Of a stretch of 64,000 nt of DNA, positions 11,776-23,330 are shown one piece after another. Position numbers and translations under genes: made by a program. The stretch comes from Limonium bicolor (Eukaryota > Streptophyta > Magnoliopsida > Caryophyllales > Plumbaginaceae). The number at the start of each line of letters is the position of its first letter. Position 1 is the first letter of the stretch. The stretch is taken from positions 148,863,485-148,927,484 of the forward strand of contig CM041779.1 of assembly GCA_023374045.1 (NCBI GenBank). Direction: 5' to 3'. Below the pieces are notes generated by a model. That model was not told where the DNA came from. It ran no database searches and saw only the letters and a list, made by a program, of their open reading frames with translations.

Positions 11776-12482
11776 AAAACTTGTCAGAGGAAATATATAT
11801 GCAGATCAATATCACAAAATATGGGCAAGTGGACCCAATCGAAGTAGTAGATAACGAGTGTCGTTCCACCAGGAAATTGATTATCTGTTCCCTAGTTTCG
11901 GTATTCGGTAACGGAATAATAAATGAGTAAAGGGGGGTTTAGCCGGCGGCAAGCTTAATGATTTTGTTCAAGAAAAACTGCAACTTAACTATGGAAACTA
12001 AAATTGGTTGTTAAGGGTTTTGGATGGAAAGCACCCTAGGATGGTTATTCTCACCTAAATACACCCCAACTTCACTCATAAACCCAATTCACTCAAATTG
12101 TCTATTTGGACTATTGTAATGACCTTCCAAATCATGGAAGAGCCAACTCTTACCTAGATACTCTCAACTCTCAAATCAAGAGGAGTTCAAATCACTAGAT
12201 AGCATTAATTGCAAGTCCACATAAATAGCCCCAAATTTCACCAACTAATCAAGCTAGCACAATCTAGGGTTCCTCTCTCTTCTAGGTCACAACCCCCAAC
12301 TCAAAGTCTTGTGTTGTTGGGAATCACCATAAATGCCATAATTGATCAAGTTAAAGCATTAAATGAACAAGAGAGAGAAAACAATCAATTAATGAAGCAA
12401 GGGTTTACAAGCTAGTTGAGGGATTCAAGTTCAAATCCCCATCCCAAGTGCTAAATAGTTCTACTCAGCCATAGAGAAAAAA

Positions 12483-12590
12483 GAGAGAGAGAGAGAGAGA
12501 GAAAAAGCCATTGATGAAGGTGGTTGAGCTTGGAGAAGGTGAGCTCTCTTCTTCTTCTTCTCTTCTTCTTCTTCTTCTTCTTCTTTTCTC
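12483..12590. repeat. Microsatellites: (AG)n and (CTT)n
   Basis: A run of about ten AG units at 12483-12502 and a run of TTC/CTT units at 12550-12587, both inside the LTR. Confidence 0.9.
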
Positions 12591-12694
12591 CCTCAAAATC
12601 GCTCTCTCTCTCTCCTTGTTTAGGTCTTTTGGTGTGTAGAAGTGTAAGATAGTGAAAAAGCCTCAAAACTGGCATAGTATAGAAATTTCCGCGT

Positions 12695-12876
12695 CCGACC
12701 GACCCACCGTGGGTCGGTCCCGCGGGTCGGTCGGCCTTCTGGAGACGAGGCACGTGACCATTTTTAAGTTCCGACCGACCCAGTGTGGGTCGGTCCAATG
12801 GGTCGGTCCGATGCAGAGACAAATTTCTGCTCCAGGAGCTTCCGACCGACCCAGTGGGTCGGTCCATGGGTCGGTC
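12695..12876. repeat. Hairpin-forming CCGACCGACCCA repeats in LTR
   Basis: Three units near 12696-12735, 12770-12810 and 12842-12876 each have a CCGACCGACCCA arm followed by TGGGTCGGTC and a second GGGTCGGTC. This matches the cluster at 576-753 near the other end of the element. Confidence 0.75.
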
Positions 12877-13176
12877 GACTGCAGAAAACATTTTTCTCTA
12901 ACTTACGCGGGGCCTAGAATCTTCGTTACGGCTCGGAATTGCTCCCCGTTTGCGGCGTTGGAAAGCTTGAAGGATGGGGAAGCTGTTGGTGCATGCCACT
13001 AGCTCTAAAATGGGTCAAAAGTATGCTCAAGGTGAGCTTTTACCTATCAAAAGATCAAACTGTATAAGTTCACTATTAATCACAAAAACACTCTATTAAG
13101 TGGTGAAATAAGTTATGCACCAAATGAAATGAGGGTGTATAAAGGCATTAAAACATCATTATTTCACCACTTATCA

Positions 13177-14628
13177 ATGGGAGCTTCTCTAGGAAACCTC
13201 ACCTCCATGTGCTATATATGGAAACCCATTTTGAACATTTCCTCTCAATGGGAGCTTCTCCCTCACCTCTATCTAAGCTCTTCTAGCTAGGTTCTTCAAA
13301 GTAACCATGTAAATATTAGCTTAGCTTTGTAAGCATTCTAATCCAAAGTTGTTATAAAGAGAGTTCTCATCTTTGAAAAGAAGGATCTCAAAACTCCAGC
13401 CACATTCAAATTATCCCATCTCTCTATGCTCCAAATTCCTAGAAGAATGTCGCTTCTAATGTTGCCAACCGTCTTTAGTAATGTCAAAGTTGAGGTTACC
13501 GGTTGAGAAAGAGAAAGATTGGACAAGATTGGCCACCCAACTATCGAGAGGCCTACTAAGTGGTCCAGTAGCATATGGTTTATGATCTTACAACACATGG
13601 ATTAATTACATCCCTTGTTAGGAGATTGCGGGGACAAAAAAGGACCATTCAGGTCTTCGGCGTGCGTGATCATTGTCGCTAGAGAGAGCTTCCTATCACT
13701 CCTAGAAAAAAATGCTTTAAAGCGCTGAGTTTAAAGCACAGTTTTGGTTGAACCATGCTTTCGAATGTCTTGGTATCAGACCGACTCGGGACCGTGTTGG
13801 GATGGATTACCCGAATCCTACCGAGGAGGTCCATGGGACTTGAATGTTAGGCTTGCGCTGAGGACATCACGTTTTTTTAGTGGGGAAGTATGTAATTCCC
13901 TCATCCCACATCATGATATGAGTATTAATGTGAGTGGTTTATTACATATGGGGTTAACTACAACAACAAGACCTTCCAATTTTAGGACCACATGAGGACA
14001 AAGAGCTTAAAGGGACTAGTTTTCAAGACCGAATGACTTAGAAGCTAGGTTGTAGGATAGTTGTCCATATATGGTGTTGTAGTCTTATACTAACAATAAC
14101 AAAATATTGAAACCACAAAATTCAACCGTTTTTCTTTTTAGTTTCCAATTCTTTTGTCCATGTTGTCCACTGCGCTATCTATCTTTACAAATATATAGTG
14201 TTACATTCCCTTGAGTATTTCATAAGAGTGAGTTCGAAATACATGACCAAACATAATCAAAGAGGCATATAACCTATTTTATGACCCCCAATAACTTAAC
14301 CTTAGTCGATCCAGCCCCTATTAAATGAATAGTGTTTAACACAACATTGCAAGAAGAATTAGAGGGGTCATAGAAGTTTTTAAATTATGATCTATAGGCC
14401 ATGGAGAATGGTTTTTTTCTTTGCTATACATAATTGATAAGTCGATTGAACTCATGAACGTTAAAGCAATATCTCTTATTAGAGAAAAGAGTATTTAATC
14501 TTGGTTTATAAATATGATAAACAAGGAGGAGGATTGGTTAAATGTTGTTAATGTGTTATAGGTAGTGTATTTATCTAAAGATATTATTAAGCACAATGAA
14601 AATTGTTTCCTTTGGATTCTTGAAGCAT
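13177..14628. other. Intergenic DNA with a possible LTR/TRIM remnant
   Basis: No gene is recognised. The string caatgggagcttctc occurs twice (13175 and 13245 regions). At 13771 the string tggtatcaga resembles a tRNA-iMet primer-binding site and is followed by a few hundred bases typical of small LTR elements, but no paired LTR or target duplication was found. Confidence 0.4.
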
Positions 14629-15063
14629 AAGAAGTTTTTACAAAAGTTTACACATTCCATGAATATGTGGACCTTTTCCTCTATCTCCAAAACAAAGAAC
14701 TTTCTTAATCAATGTGGATGCGGTGTGGATAGCGATACACAGGACTTAGCAAGTAGGCATTATCTGAGACCACCAAGGTGCTTTAATGAAATGTTTCTCA
14801 TGATCCAGCTCAGACAATTTCAGAGGAGGCAAATATCATAATCACAAAGAAGGGTTGGGAGATTGCCTTCTTCTTGTAGCTTAATAAGATAGAAGATGAA
14901 CTTAATAGAAAACTTTTGATTAATTGTATGAAAAGTAATCTTATTTTATACATACAAAAGAAAATAATCTTTTGGGTTGCTACTGGTGATGTAGTGCGTA
15001 CTATGACTCTGATAACATTAGATAACATATGTGAGTATGATATACTTCCTTCTCTTCACAATA
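14629..15063. repeat. Dispersed ~430-bp repeat, copy 1
   Basis: Collinear with 51841-52261, same orientation, high identity with small indels. It starts at cataagaagtttttaca and ends near cttctcttcacaataa. No coding similarity is recognised. In the second copy the left boundary coincides with the end of a CACTA-like element. Confidence 0.8.
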
Positions 15064-15394
15064 ACTGGTATTTTAGTAAGGGGAAAATTCAAGGGGAAAT
15101 CCACGTGTACAAGATACACTAAAACAACTTTTTAACACAAAGCCCATTATCACATAGCATATATCTCCTCATCTTTATCTTTACATTTCCACTTTCCAAG
15201 TTCAGCTCTGTAACTATCTGATTTCAAAGAATTTAGTCTGCACAAGTCTCTGAACTGCTGCCAAAATGAGAAAATATACAAGTGTGTATCAAAATATAAT
15301 TTATGAGCAAGCAGGTGGTTGGCTAGCAGTATCTATTGCCAGTAGTAACAGAAGTGAAAAAAAGCTCTAATGGTATCAACATTCATCTTGTGTC

Positions 15395-16964
15395 TCACTC
15401 ACAATCAAGGTTTTTATCATTAGGCCAGCCAAGTTTTTCCAAAAATGCCAAAACAACTCCGTTTGTCCAGCCAAAACCAGTCTTCGTCAAAACCGTTAAC
15501 AAAGATAAGCATGTAAGTGGTATACTGACAATAATTTCATTATCTGATGAACTTCTTATATTTTTATGACATTGATGCCTTAATTTTACCTGTGCTACAT
15601 ATTCGCCACAACCTCCGAAGTCTCCACATTTTTCAACATTGTACTTCTCATGCATCTCTCAAGTTTCCTTGTAAGCAGCATAATTTGTCCTAAGCCACCT
15701 TCTCGCAAGATCTTTTGCCATCAACCTTGCTTCCTCAGATTCAGACTTTGCTAGGCCTTCGATTATCATATGTTGTAGTGGTGCCCAACCATTAGGAAAG
15801 TCCCTGATCAGATTAAAGGACCAGTCAGGGAATGCACCAATGTCAAGATTGCTATCAATCCGTTGCATTGTTTATTAGTTATAGTTTTGAAGAAGTAAAA
15901 TGAGAATGCAGAGACAGAGGCCTAACCACTGTTGACCTGAATTTGAAAGGGAAGTGGCAATTCCTGCAACCTGAACTAAGCCTGAAGTGTTCAGGCTTCT
16001 TGTCACAGTGTTAATCTGATCACCTTTTAATGTAAAAGTTGTAGGGTAAATAAGTGAAAATGCAACCAATCTAGTATAGAGACTGAACGTGAGTTTGAAT
16101 ATTGTTTTCTGATCTACTGTTTTCTAAAGAGGTGGGTATAAATTTCAAAAACCTGAATGCAAAAGCTTGATCCACAAAGGAACAAAGTTTGAAGCAAAAA
16201 CGTTCTCATTCTGCTCCCATACTTTCCAGAATGCCTCATCCTATATACATGACATAAAAATAGGAAAATATAATAGTGTTCCATTATATTACGATAGAGA
16301 TGAATCAGTTAAGAATCAAAAAGAAAAATAAGGAAAAGAGTACCTCGTTAACCGTGCTGCTCTCGTCAAGCCAATAATCTGGCCACTGTCCCTTGCTGTC
16401 ATTCCAAAAGATTGCATCAAGTGCCTTTTTTCTAGCACGAGATGCTTTCAAGAACCTATCAGATGTAGAGAAGTCACCTACAGTTTTTGCTAGGAAGCCA
16501 ATGTCAAGTTCCATCTGCAGTGAAGAGAGTAGTAGTCATTTAAAGTCAATATACATGTTTGGAATAAAAGATACAATATGTGAGGGAATTGATCAATAAG
16601 ACCAAAGCATACATTTAATATGAATGCATTTAAATCCACAGGAACTATTGATGTTGTAGTCAGTGTTGTGATATCAGATGGATTCCTGTAGCAAATAGAC
16701 TCTACGTGTGATCCAAGTTTACTTCTGACTTCACTAAAACAATCTTTTATCTCACATATACAGTGGTAGAAAGCGTTTTCCAAAACTTCCACCATGTAAT
16801 CAAATTTACTAGCATATGGTTTAAACTGAATAAAGAAATTCAGTTTTACCTCATCCATCTTGTACTGAAATCCCAGCCGGATTCAGCAGTTGAAGCCAGC
16901 TCACGGTAAAACCTCACTTTGGCAGCAACGTCAAAGATGTTTGAAGCTGAGTGCTTGTCCTATA

Positions 16965-17003
<39 letters not shown>

Positions 17004-18108
17004 GAAACATAAGTAAAAAATTATTTGTAGGAAGGAGTAGCACCATAGATAAAAGATTATTATCGTTCTATTATACAATAGTTATGAGAAGTATACTTAC
17101 AATAATAGAGGATTCAAGCCTCGGTTTATTCCACATTGCATAGTATCGACTCAGAGTATGGTTACAACCCCTGGAATCTTGAACAATCACTTTGTGCATC
17201 TGTAATAACAGGAGGCCAGTAATAATAGCATCCATAAATTAAAAATAGCTTTGTGGATACACATACCATAAAAAACAGGTAAGATGTCCAGGAGCCAATA
17301 GTAGTAGGACGAATCATGCAAGAATAAAAATGAAAATCTCAAGAGATAAAAGCAAGCAGAACACGCGTACCTGAATTCCAAAATGAGTATTCCTTGCGAA
17401 GTGCAGGGAGAGATTTCTCAACAAATGTCAAATCTCCAGTTCTCTTTTAGATCTCATAAACCGTTGAGATGGGAAGAGGAGGCTGACTGCACCAAAATGA
17501 GCAAAATCCTTAGTAATGAAATAGTTGATCCATCCACTTCCACCCATAAATAATCAAGTTCCTCTTGATAAAAGTTTTATAAGGGACTATTACCTTCTGT
17601 TGGTGTAATACACTCTGGCACCATTGAGTACAAAGCTGTATTGCTCCACAATGTAAATGAGATTAATCACTATGGACTTTGTAGTCGTTTACATTTTACT
17701 AGCTAGTAAACCCTTGCAGAGCGGTACATAGGGAAACGAAACAACTTTAATAGAGCTATACTGAAAGTGAGAGACAAATGACATTTTTGCATCAAAAGGT
17801 AATATGATAAAAGACAGTAGCAGCAAAAAGTGGCCATTTCCACTGACTTAGCACAAAACTGTAACAGAGGAAGGAAAACAAACCTAATTATCCAATAAGA
17901 ATCCCAAGTAGTAAGCTTCCCTAAACCTCGAACCAGGTATCATGCATGACTCAAGCAAGGGAAGTTGAGTATGCAATTCCGGATGTTCATTAACTGTTTT
18001 TAAAACCCTTTTGCTCAACGTCTTCCATATAGAGTGAAATTCCAATGCCCTAGCTCAAACCTCCGGATTCCTCACGTTTGGTAAAAATTGTTCTAGCTCG
18101 GACTCAAA
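15395..18108 (-). pseudogene. TRE1: Trehalase pseudogene, 5'-truncated
   Basis: Trehalase hydrolyses trehalose to two glucoses. Minus-strand exons (plus coordinates, roughly): 17884-18108, 17594-17713, 17371-17486, 17101-17199, 16850-16959, 16613-16685, 16344-16514, 16153-16240, 15927-16017, 15591-15803, 15395-15480. Diagnostic strings include PGSRFREAYY (signature 1), LNGARVYYTNR, HTLSRYYAMWNKPR, ESGWDFSTRWM, SIVPVDLNAF, WNDSKGQWPDYW, FPNGWAPLQHMI and TGFGWTNGVVLAFLE. Lesions: TGA at 18055-18057, an extra base in signature 1 near 17906, TAA at 17689-17691, TAA at 17447-17449, TGA at 15659-15661, and a Gly-to-Cys change in the C-terminal glycine-rich GEY motif. The N-terminus is missing: homology ends at about 18108, exactly where the duplicated cycloartenol synthase segment begins. 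Family assignment is firm; pseudogene status follows from several independent lesions. Confidence 0.93.
16961..17003. repeat. Compound (TG)n(TA)n microsatellite
   Basis: A TG run followed by a TA run inside a trehalase intron. Likely length-polymorphic. Confidence 0.95.
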
Positions 18109-18212
18109 ATCTTGGCTAATCTATATTTGTGAGTGTCAAGTTTTAAACCAGATAAGAGAATTTGTTTTTATTTGGTTTACTAAAGTCAAGGTTTATCATT
18201 GTTGAATGCACG

Positions 18213-18969
18213 TTATGTTGAATGCACGTCTGCTGCACTTCAAGGTTTATCATTGTTCATGAAATTGCATCCGGGACACTGGAAAGAAGATATAGAGCAT
18301 TGTATCAGAAAGGTTGCTGATTTCATCGAAAGCATACAGAAACCAAATGGCTCATGGTTCGTTCTCCCGTTCTTTTTTGTTATTTTCTTTTTTCTTTTGC
18401 AGCAGTTGATACGTTCATGTTGGTTACTACACAACGCGTATTTCTGATTGGTCGGCTGTTCCCTGGACCCTTCTGTAAATTTTCCATGCACTTCAATCTT
18501 TAGGGTAAAGGTGAAAAATACCAAAATAATTGTTATTAAATTTAATTTTTCCATATGTATGACTCCTGGGCTGTTTGCTTTACTTATGGAACATGGTTCG
18601 GCATCAAAGGGTTGATCGCAGCAGGGAAAAGCTTGCGATTTTCTGTTGGCTAAACAACTTGCTTCTGGAGGATGGGGAGAGAGCTACCATTCATGTCAAG
18701 ACAAGGTACTGATATTTATTTCGTGCATCTTTACATGTACTTATTTTTCCAGCCATATACTTATCTTTCATCATTGCAGACTTAGCTTGCAGCCTTTAGC
18801 ATTTGACTATGGCATATTGTTGTTCATGATAGTATTCTGGTTGATCACTTTCACAGATGTTCCCCTTTGTGTTGTAACTCTATCTCAGGTTTACACAAAT
18901 CTCAATGGAAAAAGTCTTCCTATAGTGAATACTGGGTGGGCTATGTTGTCTCTGATTGCTGCAGGCCAG
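18213..18969 (+). pseudogene. Partial cycloartenol synthase copy, exons 14-16
   Basis: Exon 14-like 18213-18356 encodes [20 protein letters not shown] and onward. Exon 15-like is 18557-18705 and exon 16-like is 18889-18969. The exon 14 acceptor AG is lost, with a small duplication of gttgaatgcacg. The exon 15 acceptor AG is changed to AT. Exon 15 lacks 29 bases relative to the full gene (149 versus 178 nt), a frameshift. No upstream exons or exons 17-18 are present. This is a fragment that cannot make a cyclase. Confidence 0.92.
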
Positions 18970-19171
18970 GTACAATTTTCTTCCTGCCTTGGATTGAGAT
19001 ACTTATTTTCAAGTGCATGCCTATGATATGTGGCCATGTTACCTTTCATCGTACTTTGCTTTCTAAATCCTGTTTCCATCTATATTAGGGTTTGTCTGAT
19101 CTTATCTATCTTTTTATTTTTTGGAATAAGGTTAAGTGTATTGATGATCAAAACACACACACTCACACTAA

Positions 19172-19913
19172 GGGGTCGTTCGGTGCTGGCTGGTAAAAAA
19201 TGATGCTGATTAATGTGCAGATTAATCTTGTCACTGATCGTTCAGATTAATGTTTGTGTTGTAATTCAGTGTTCTGTGGTGACATTATACAAAAGCCAGT
19301 TGATTTTGCACAAAAGACCATTATACCCAGGTCCTGGGGATCTTACGAAAGCAGTAATCTGGTTTCATCTTCATCCCCGTCCACTTCTTTTCTGCACATG
19401 TTCTTCATATGCGCCATGCCATCATCAATGACATGCGCATGAAATATGACACAGATTTTCGTTTACCAACCGCATGCTTCTTCTGGTGTTATGATGGGGA
19501 ACCGCAACAGGCCGGTGGGGAGAGAGTTCAATGACTGCCGGTGGGGAGAGCGTTGAATGACTTTCAGTTCGATGAGATGTTAACCTGTCGTGGTGGAATC
19601 AATGGTGGTGCAGTTGATGCAGCAATTGAATGTTCTAACAGATAATGAAGGATTTGGTGGGATTTCTATGCGAGTGAAACAAAAAAAAAAAGAAAGTTTG
19701 CACTCACGTTGCCGGGACAAATTGGTAATCTCATGGTACTAGATTTGCCCCAGATGAGATTAATAATCTTGAACGCAGGTTATAGCTGCGTTATGATAAA
19801 TGCACCATTTCACATTAATCTACCGCTTTTTCGATGAGGATTGCCAGTAAAAGCTGTAGCTTTATGTGCACATTTCGTTAAAAGCCCACGAAATGTGGTG
19901 GTCGAACGGGTCC
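19172..19913. mobile_element. PIF/Harbinger-like MITE, TSD taa
   Basis: Terminal inverted repeats begin ggggtcgttcggt and end cgaacgggtcc. They are flanked by taa at 19169-19171 and 19914-19916. The corresponding site in the full gene (near 36116-36140) lacks the insert. No transposase is encoded. The 3-bp TWA target site and GGG/CCC ends suggest a Tourist-type element. Confidence 0.75.
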
Positions 19914-19990
19914 TAACAGTCATCCGCCATAACTGCCCAGCTCAGTACACATGTTCTGCACACTGTTCATGTAACTAGGAACTTCATGAG

Positions 19991-21900
19991 CAAGTAACTT
20001 GGTATCTGTGGTCGCCAAATTTGAAAGATACAAGCTCCAAAAGCAGCTGCTCGTATATACCTTACAAATCAGACGTCTCTTCCGCTTAGCTTAAATAAAC
20101 AAACTCATCCCATGATCAGAGCTTCTTGGCTATACAAACTGCAGCCAGCTTCTCATCTCAAATTCTAACACCAGTTGGGAGAATGAGCATTCAAGAAACA
20201 AGTGGGCAATTGACTCCCTCTCACCACATACGGAGCACACATTCAGATTCAGAGCTGATCCTTATTTAAACTGCTTATGTCATACCATTCACCGAGTATC
20301 CGAATGTCTTGGAATTGAAAACTGATTCCAAATTACACCCTTAAGTCCATAATAAGTGCTAGATTGGTAAATATATCGTACACTATAAGGGTTGGTCGTC
20401 TCTCATCTTTGCACACATCAAGATGTTTTCTTGTAGTCCTGTACTTATTTTCTCATCCCTGAGATTTAGAAGATTAGTCCACCACAATTCATCTATAGAC
20501 TTTCTCCCTACCTCCTTAAATGAATTCTCATGTAGCATATAACATCTTCACCAGATAGACAACACAGATTGAGTTTTCAGAATCTGCCAAACACTCACCA
20601 TGCTTGCTTCGTTCCAACTCAATACTTCTTTGAACCTTAATCCACCATCATCTTTATGATAACATATAGGTTTCCAGGATATCGGGAAGTCTCTTCTCTC
20701 ATTATCCCCACCATTCCACAGAACAGAATGTTAGTGGTAAATAGTTTCATCCTCTGGATTACATTCTTAAGCAACTTGAAGATGGCAGCCCAGAACCTTT
20801 GAATACTATTAGTACACTACTAGTTGGTTGTATCCTCCCTGCATAGCTAAGGCATTGAGCAATCCAGTGACTTATCTTACCAGTCATCTTATGTATAAGT
20901 CGAGCATAATCAGCCTAATAAAATGTGAGAGGACAAGGGTACTCCTAAATACTATGCAGACAGTTCTTTAAATTCCATTAAATTCAAGATAGCACCTCAG
21001 CTTCATTTACTAAAAAAAATACACTGCACTTACTCGGGTTAATCTCGAGTCCAGAAGATGTAGAGAAAGTATCAAGCAGGGGTAGTTAAGAGCGAAAAGT
21101 TCCTTGTCGATGACCTTATGCCCCTTATAAGAACTACATCTGCCCGTTAGTAGCACTACAAAGAAGTGGTTTATAAGCACAAAGTGCCACTCTACAGAGT
21201 CGCCTTGTAGAGATCAACTTCAAAAACACATCTTGGCGAGACTGCTTTTCTCTGGTAGAAGTTGAGGATCTTGTGAAATAATAGGATCAGTATCCCATAT
21301 TTCTCTCTGAGACAACTTCTCTATGATAGTTTGAAACTAGTGTAGGCAGCATAGCTCTGATTCTCCGAGCCATGATTTTTTAGTTCACTTTTATATATAA
21401 CATTGCTGCATGATATATAGGTCTAGCTTTTTCACGGAGGTTGGGTTGTACATCTTAGGCTTCAGAAAAATGGAAATGGAATTAATCTGTTGCAGGATCT
21501 TTCAAGACGTGAAAAAGTTCTTGGCCGTTTCCTTCACATTCCCCAAGAATATGCTAAGATGATGTTCTAAATATGAAACTAATCCATCAGGCCTTAACAA
21601 TACTGATAGAAGACAAGGCTAACCAAATCTCCTAAGAACTTATTTTCATAGTTAGCAAGCGATTCTGATCCACAGTTCCTTCTTACCTTGGTCAAAATAT
21701 CCAATTCTACATGTTGCTGGGGTTACTTGCTCCCAAAAGATCCTTATAGAAGTTAGCAATATGGCTCTCTAAATCCTTGGGATCTTTCCGTTCAATGGTG
21801 TTACCATACCAGCCAGAGTCTTCAAAGAGAACTTTTCAAATGCACTAATTTGGCATATTTCTCTGGTACTCCCCAAAGTAGCACAAGGCCAGATAAACTT
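19991..21900 (-). mobile_element. LINE fragment, copy in the partial duplicate
   Basis: Collinear with 39736-41760, where minus-strand frames show a LINE reverse transcriptase and its C-terminal zinc-binding region. Here the frames are more broken. At 19986-19990 the single atgag is the empty site of the gypsy insertion of the full copy; at 20314-20322 attgaaaac is the empty site of the poly(A) retroposon. Confidence 0.75.
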
Positions 21901-22121
21901 TATATTCCTAACGGTTACTCCCTTCCATTTAAAATGAAAGTCTCTTTTAGTCTAAATTTTTATGTTGCTGTCTGTAATAACTAACAAAGAACAATACTTC
22001 TAATTAGCAATATTTATAAAAATGGTTGGCTAATTTTTTTTGGTAATTGACTAGAATCAATTTACAAAACTTGTAATGAGAAAGCTATACACACCTACAT
22101 TTTGAATAGGAAGGAGTAGCT

Positions 22122-22920
22122 TACAGAAGAGATGGGCAAAGCCCAGTCCGGAAATCAGCCCATGACAGAAAATTAGCTTCAGTCCATTTATTGTATTAGT
22201 CCATTAACACTTGTACAAATGCTAAACAAAACTCACCATTTTCTTACCCTAGTTTACACACTATATATAGCTCAAAAGTAGGTTATGTACAGTGCTAAAT
22301 AATTTTGAAGAAGAGGAAAATGAAACTGAACAATATATATTGTATCCATTAATTACAAACCATAAGGGCATTGTATACCGTACACGTTAATAAATCCTAT
22401 AAATACTATAACCGCTTATGGAATCAAGGGTTCAGGGATCAAATCAAGCGCTCAATTTTATAGATGTCACTAATACATTTTTGTATAATAATGTAAATAC
22501 TTGTATACATTAATTCATGGATACATTTCAACCACTAGTGAGAACCTTAATCAAATGTTATATAAAATTTTTAATCATGTCGAAAAAGGTTATGCACTAT
22601 CACTTTTACCTTTGAAACTACTGATTGATATATAAACAAATTGAGTTGGATACATTTTGAACTATTGATGGAGATTTCAATAAACTATTATAGATAGCAT
22701 TATTTTATCCTTGATGAAAATATTTAATTACTATCATGGGTATGCTTTAACCAGAAGGTAGAAACACTCATGAACTTTTAAATTACTAATGGAAACATTA
22801 ATATATGATATGTGTACATTTTTAAACTACTCATGGAAATATCAATACACAGTTATGGATGCATCTTTAGCAACCGATAAATACATTTGTAAACGGTGAT
22901 ATATATATCTTTAACTCTTT
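22122..22920. other. AT-rich intergenic DNA
   Basis: No open frame, terminal repeat or family resemblance is seen. Confidence 0.6.
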
Positions 22921-23330
22921 TAGGGCACGTGGTGTAGGGTAATCTTTTTTAACTCGTTCTATACTTTATAATGTCGCTACTGACTCGACCGATTTTTGGG
23001 TTGTGGTTTGGGTTTTGGGGTCATTAAACCTTGAACCCTCCACTACAAATCCTACAATAAGCCTTCGGCGTTTTAACTCTCCTAAGATGGTTTTTAGGGT
23101 GTGGTGTAGGTTAATATTTTTGTTAACTTGCTTTATACTTCACAATGTTACCACTAACTCAGAGGATTTTTTAGGGTTTGTGATTTAGGGCTCAAGGTCT
23201 AACACCCTAAACCCTCAACTACAACCCTAAAAGAAGCTTTCGATGTTTTAACTTTCCTAGGGTGATTTTTAGAGTGTGTAGTGTAGGGTAATTTTTTTAA
23301 CTCGTTCAATATTTTAGGTTTATGGTTTAA
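22921..23330. repeat. Tandem repeat, ~175-bp unit, about 2.3 copies
   Basis: Starts near 22921, 23096 and 23270 share a gtgtggtgtagggtaa-like start, ttaactcgttctata and cggcgttttaactctcctaag-like strings. Copies are diverged. Confidence 0.7.

Larger units (their letters stand above)
1..13176 (-). mobile_element. Athila-like Ty3/gypsy retrotransposon, degenerate, 3' end outside window
   Basis: Read on the minus strand the order is 5' LTR (11782-13176), PBS matching the 3' end of tRNA-Asp (11758-11775), decayed gag (about 9800-11756), aspartic protease (9390-9786 continued at 3962-4207) and RT-RNaseH-integrase (967-3864), then a long 3' untranslated stretch to the window edge. The protease motif DLGASINLMPLS and the RT box FMDDFSVFG are of the type I associate with the Athila lineage. 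The element is interrupted by a nested LTR element at 4213-9384. Gag and protease carry frameshifts, so it is not autonomous as read. The 3' LTR is not recognisable in bases 1-966 and probably lies to the left of the window. Confidence 0.85.
11782..13176 (-). repeat. 5' LTR of the Athila-like element
   Basis: The inner end is set by the adjacent PBS (plus strand tgtcagagg at 11782). The outer end is inferred from a TGATAAGTGG minus-strand start at 13176, which resembles the nested LTR start TGATAAGCC. The LTR contains hairpin repeats (12695-12876) and two microsatellites. The partner LTR is outside the window, so the boundary at 13176 rests on terminal dinucleotides only. Confidence 0.65.
18110..22121 (+). 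repeat. Segmental duplicate of 35033-42005 (CAS 3' region)
   Basis: Collinear with the 3' half of the full cycloartenol synthase gene, from intron 13 through the LINE fragment of intron 16, without exons 17-18. The full copy has a 3.4-kb gypsy insertion (36321-39730) and a 158-bp poly(A) retroposon that are absent here. This copy has a 742-bp MITE that is absent there. Right-hand similarity ends close to 22121 / 42005. Confidence 0.88.

Noticed and set aside
12451..12891. 146-codon frame with DRPxDRP repeats on the minus strand
   Set aside because: The repeats are translations of the palindromic CCGACCGACCCA units and a CTT microsatellite inside an LTR.
13600..14020. Complete TRIM or Cassandra element
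   Set aside because: A PBS-like string is present, but no paired LTRs, no 5S-like block and no target duplication were found.
23200..23235. Interstitial telomere repeat (ccctaaaccc)
   Set aside because: Only one or two telomere-like units, explained by the local 175-bp tandem array.
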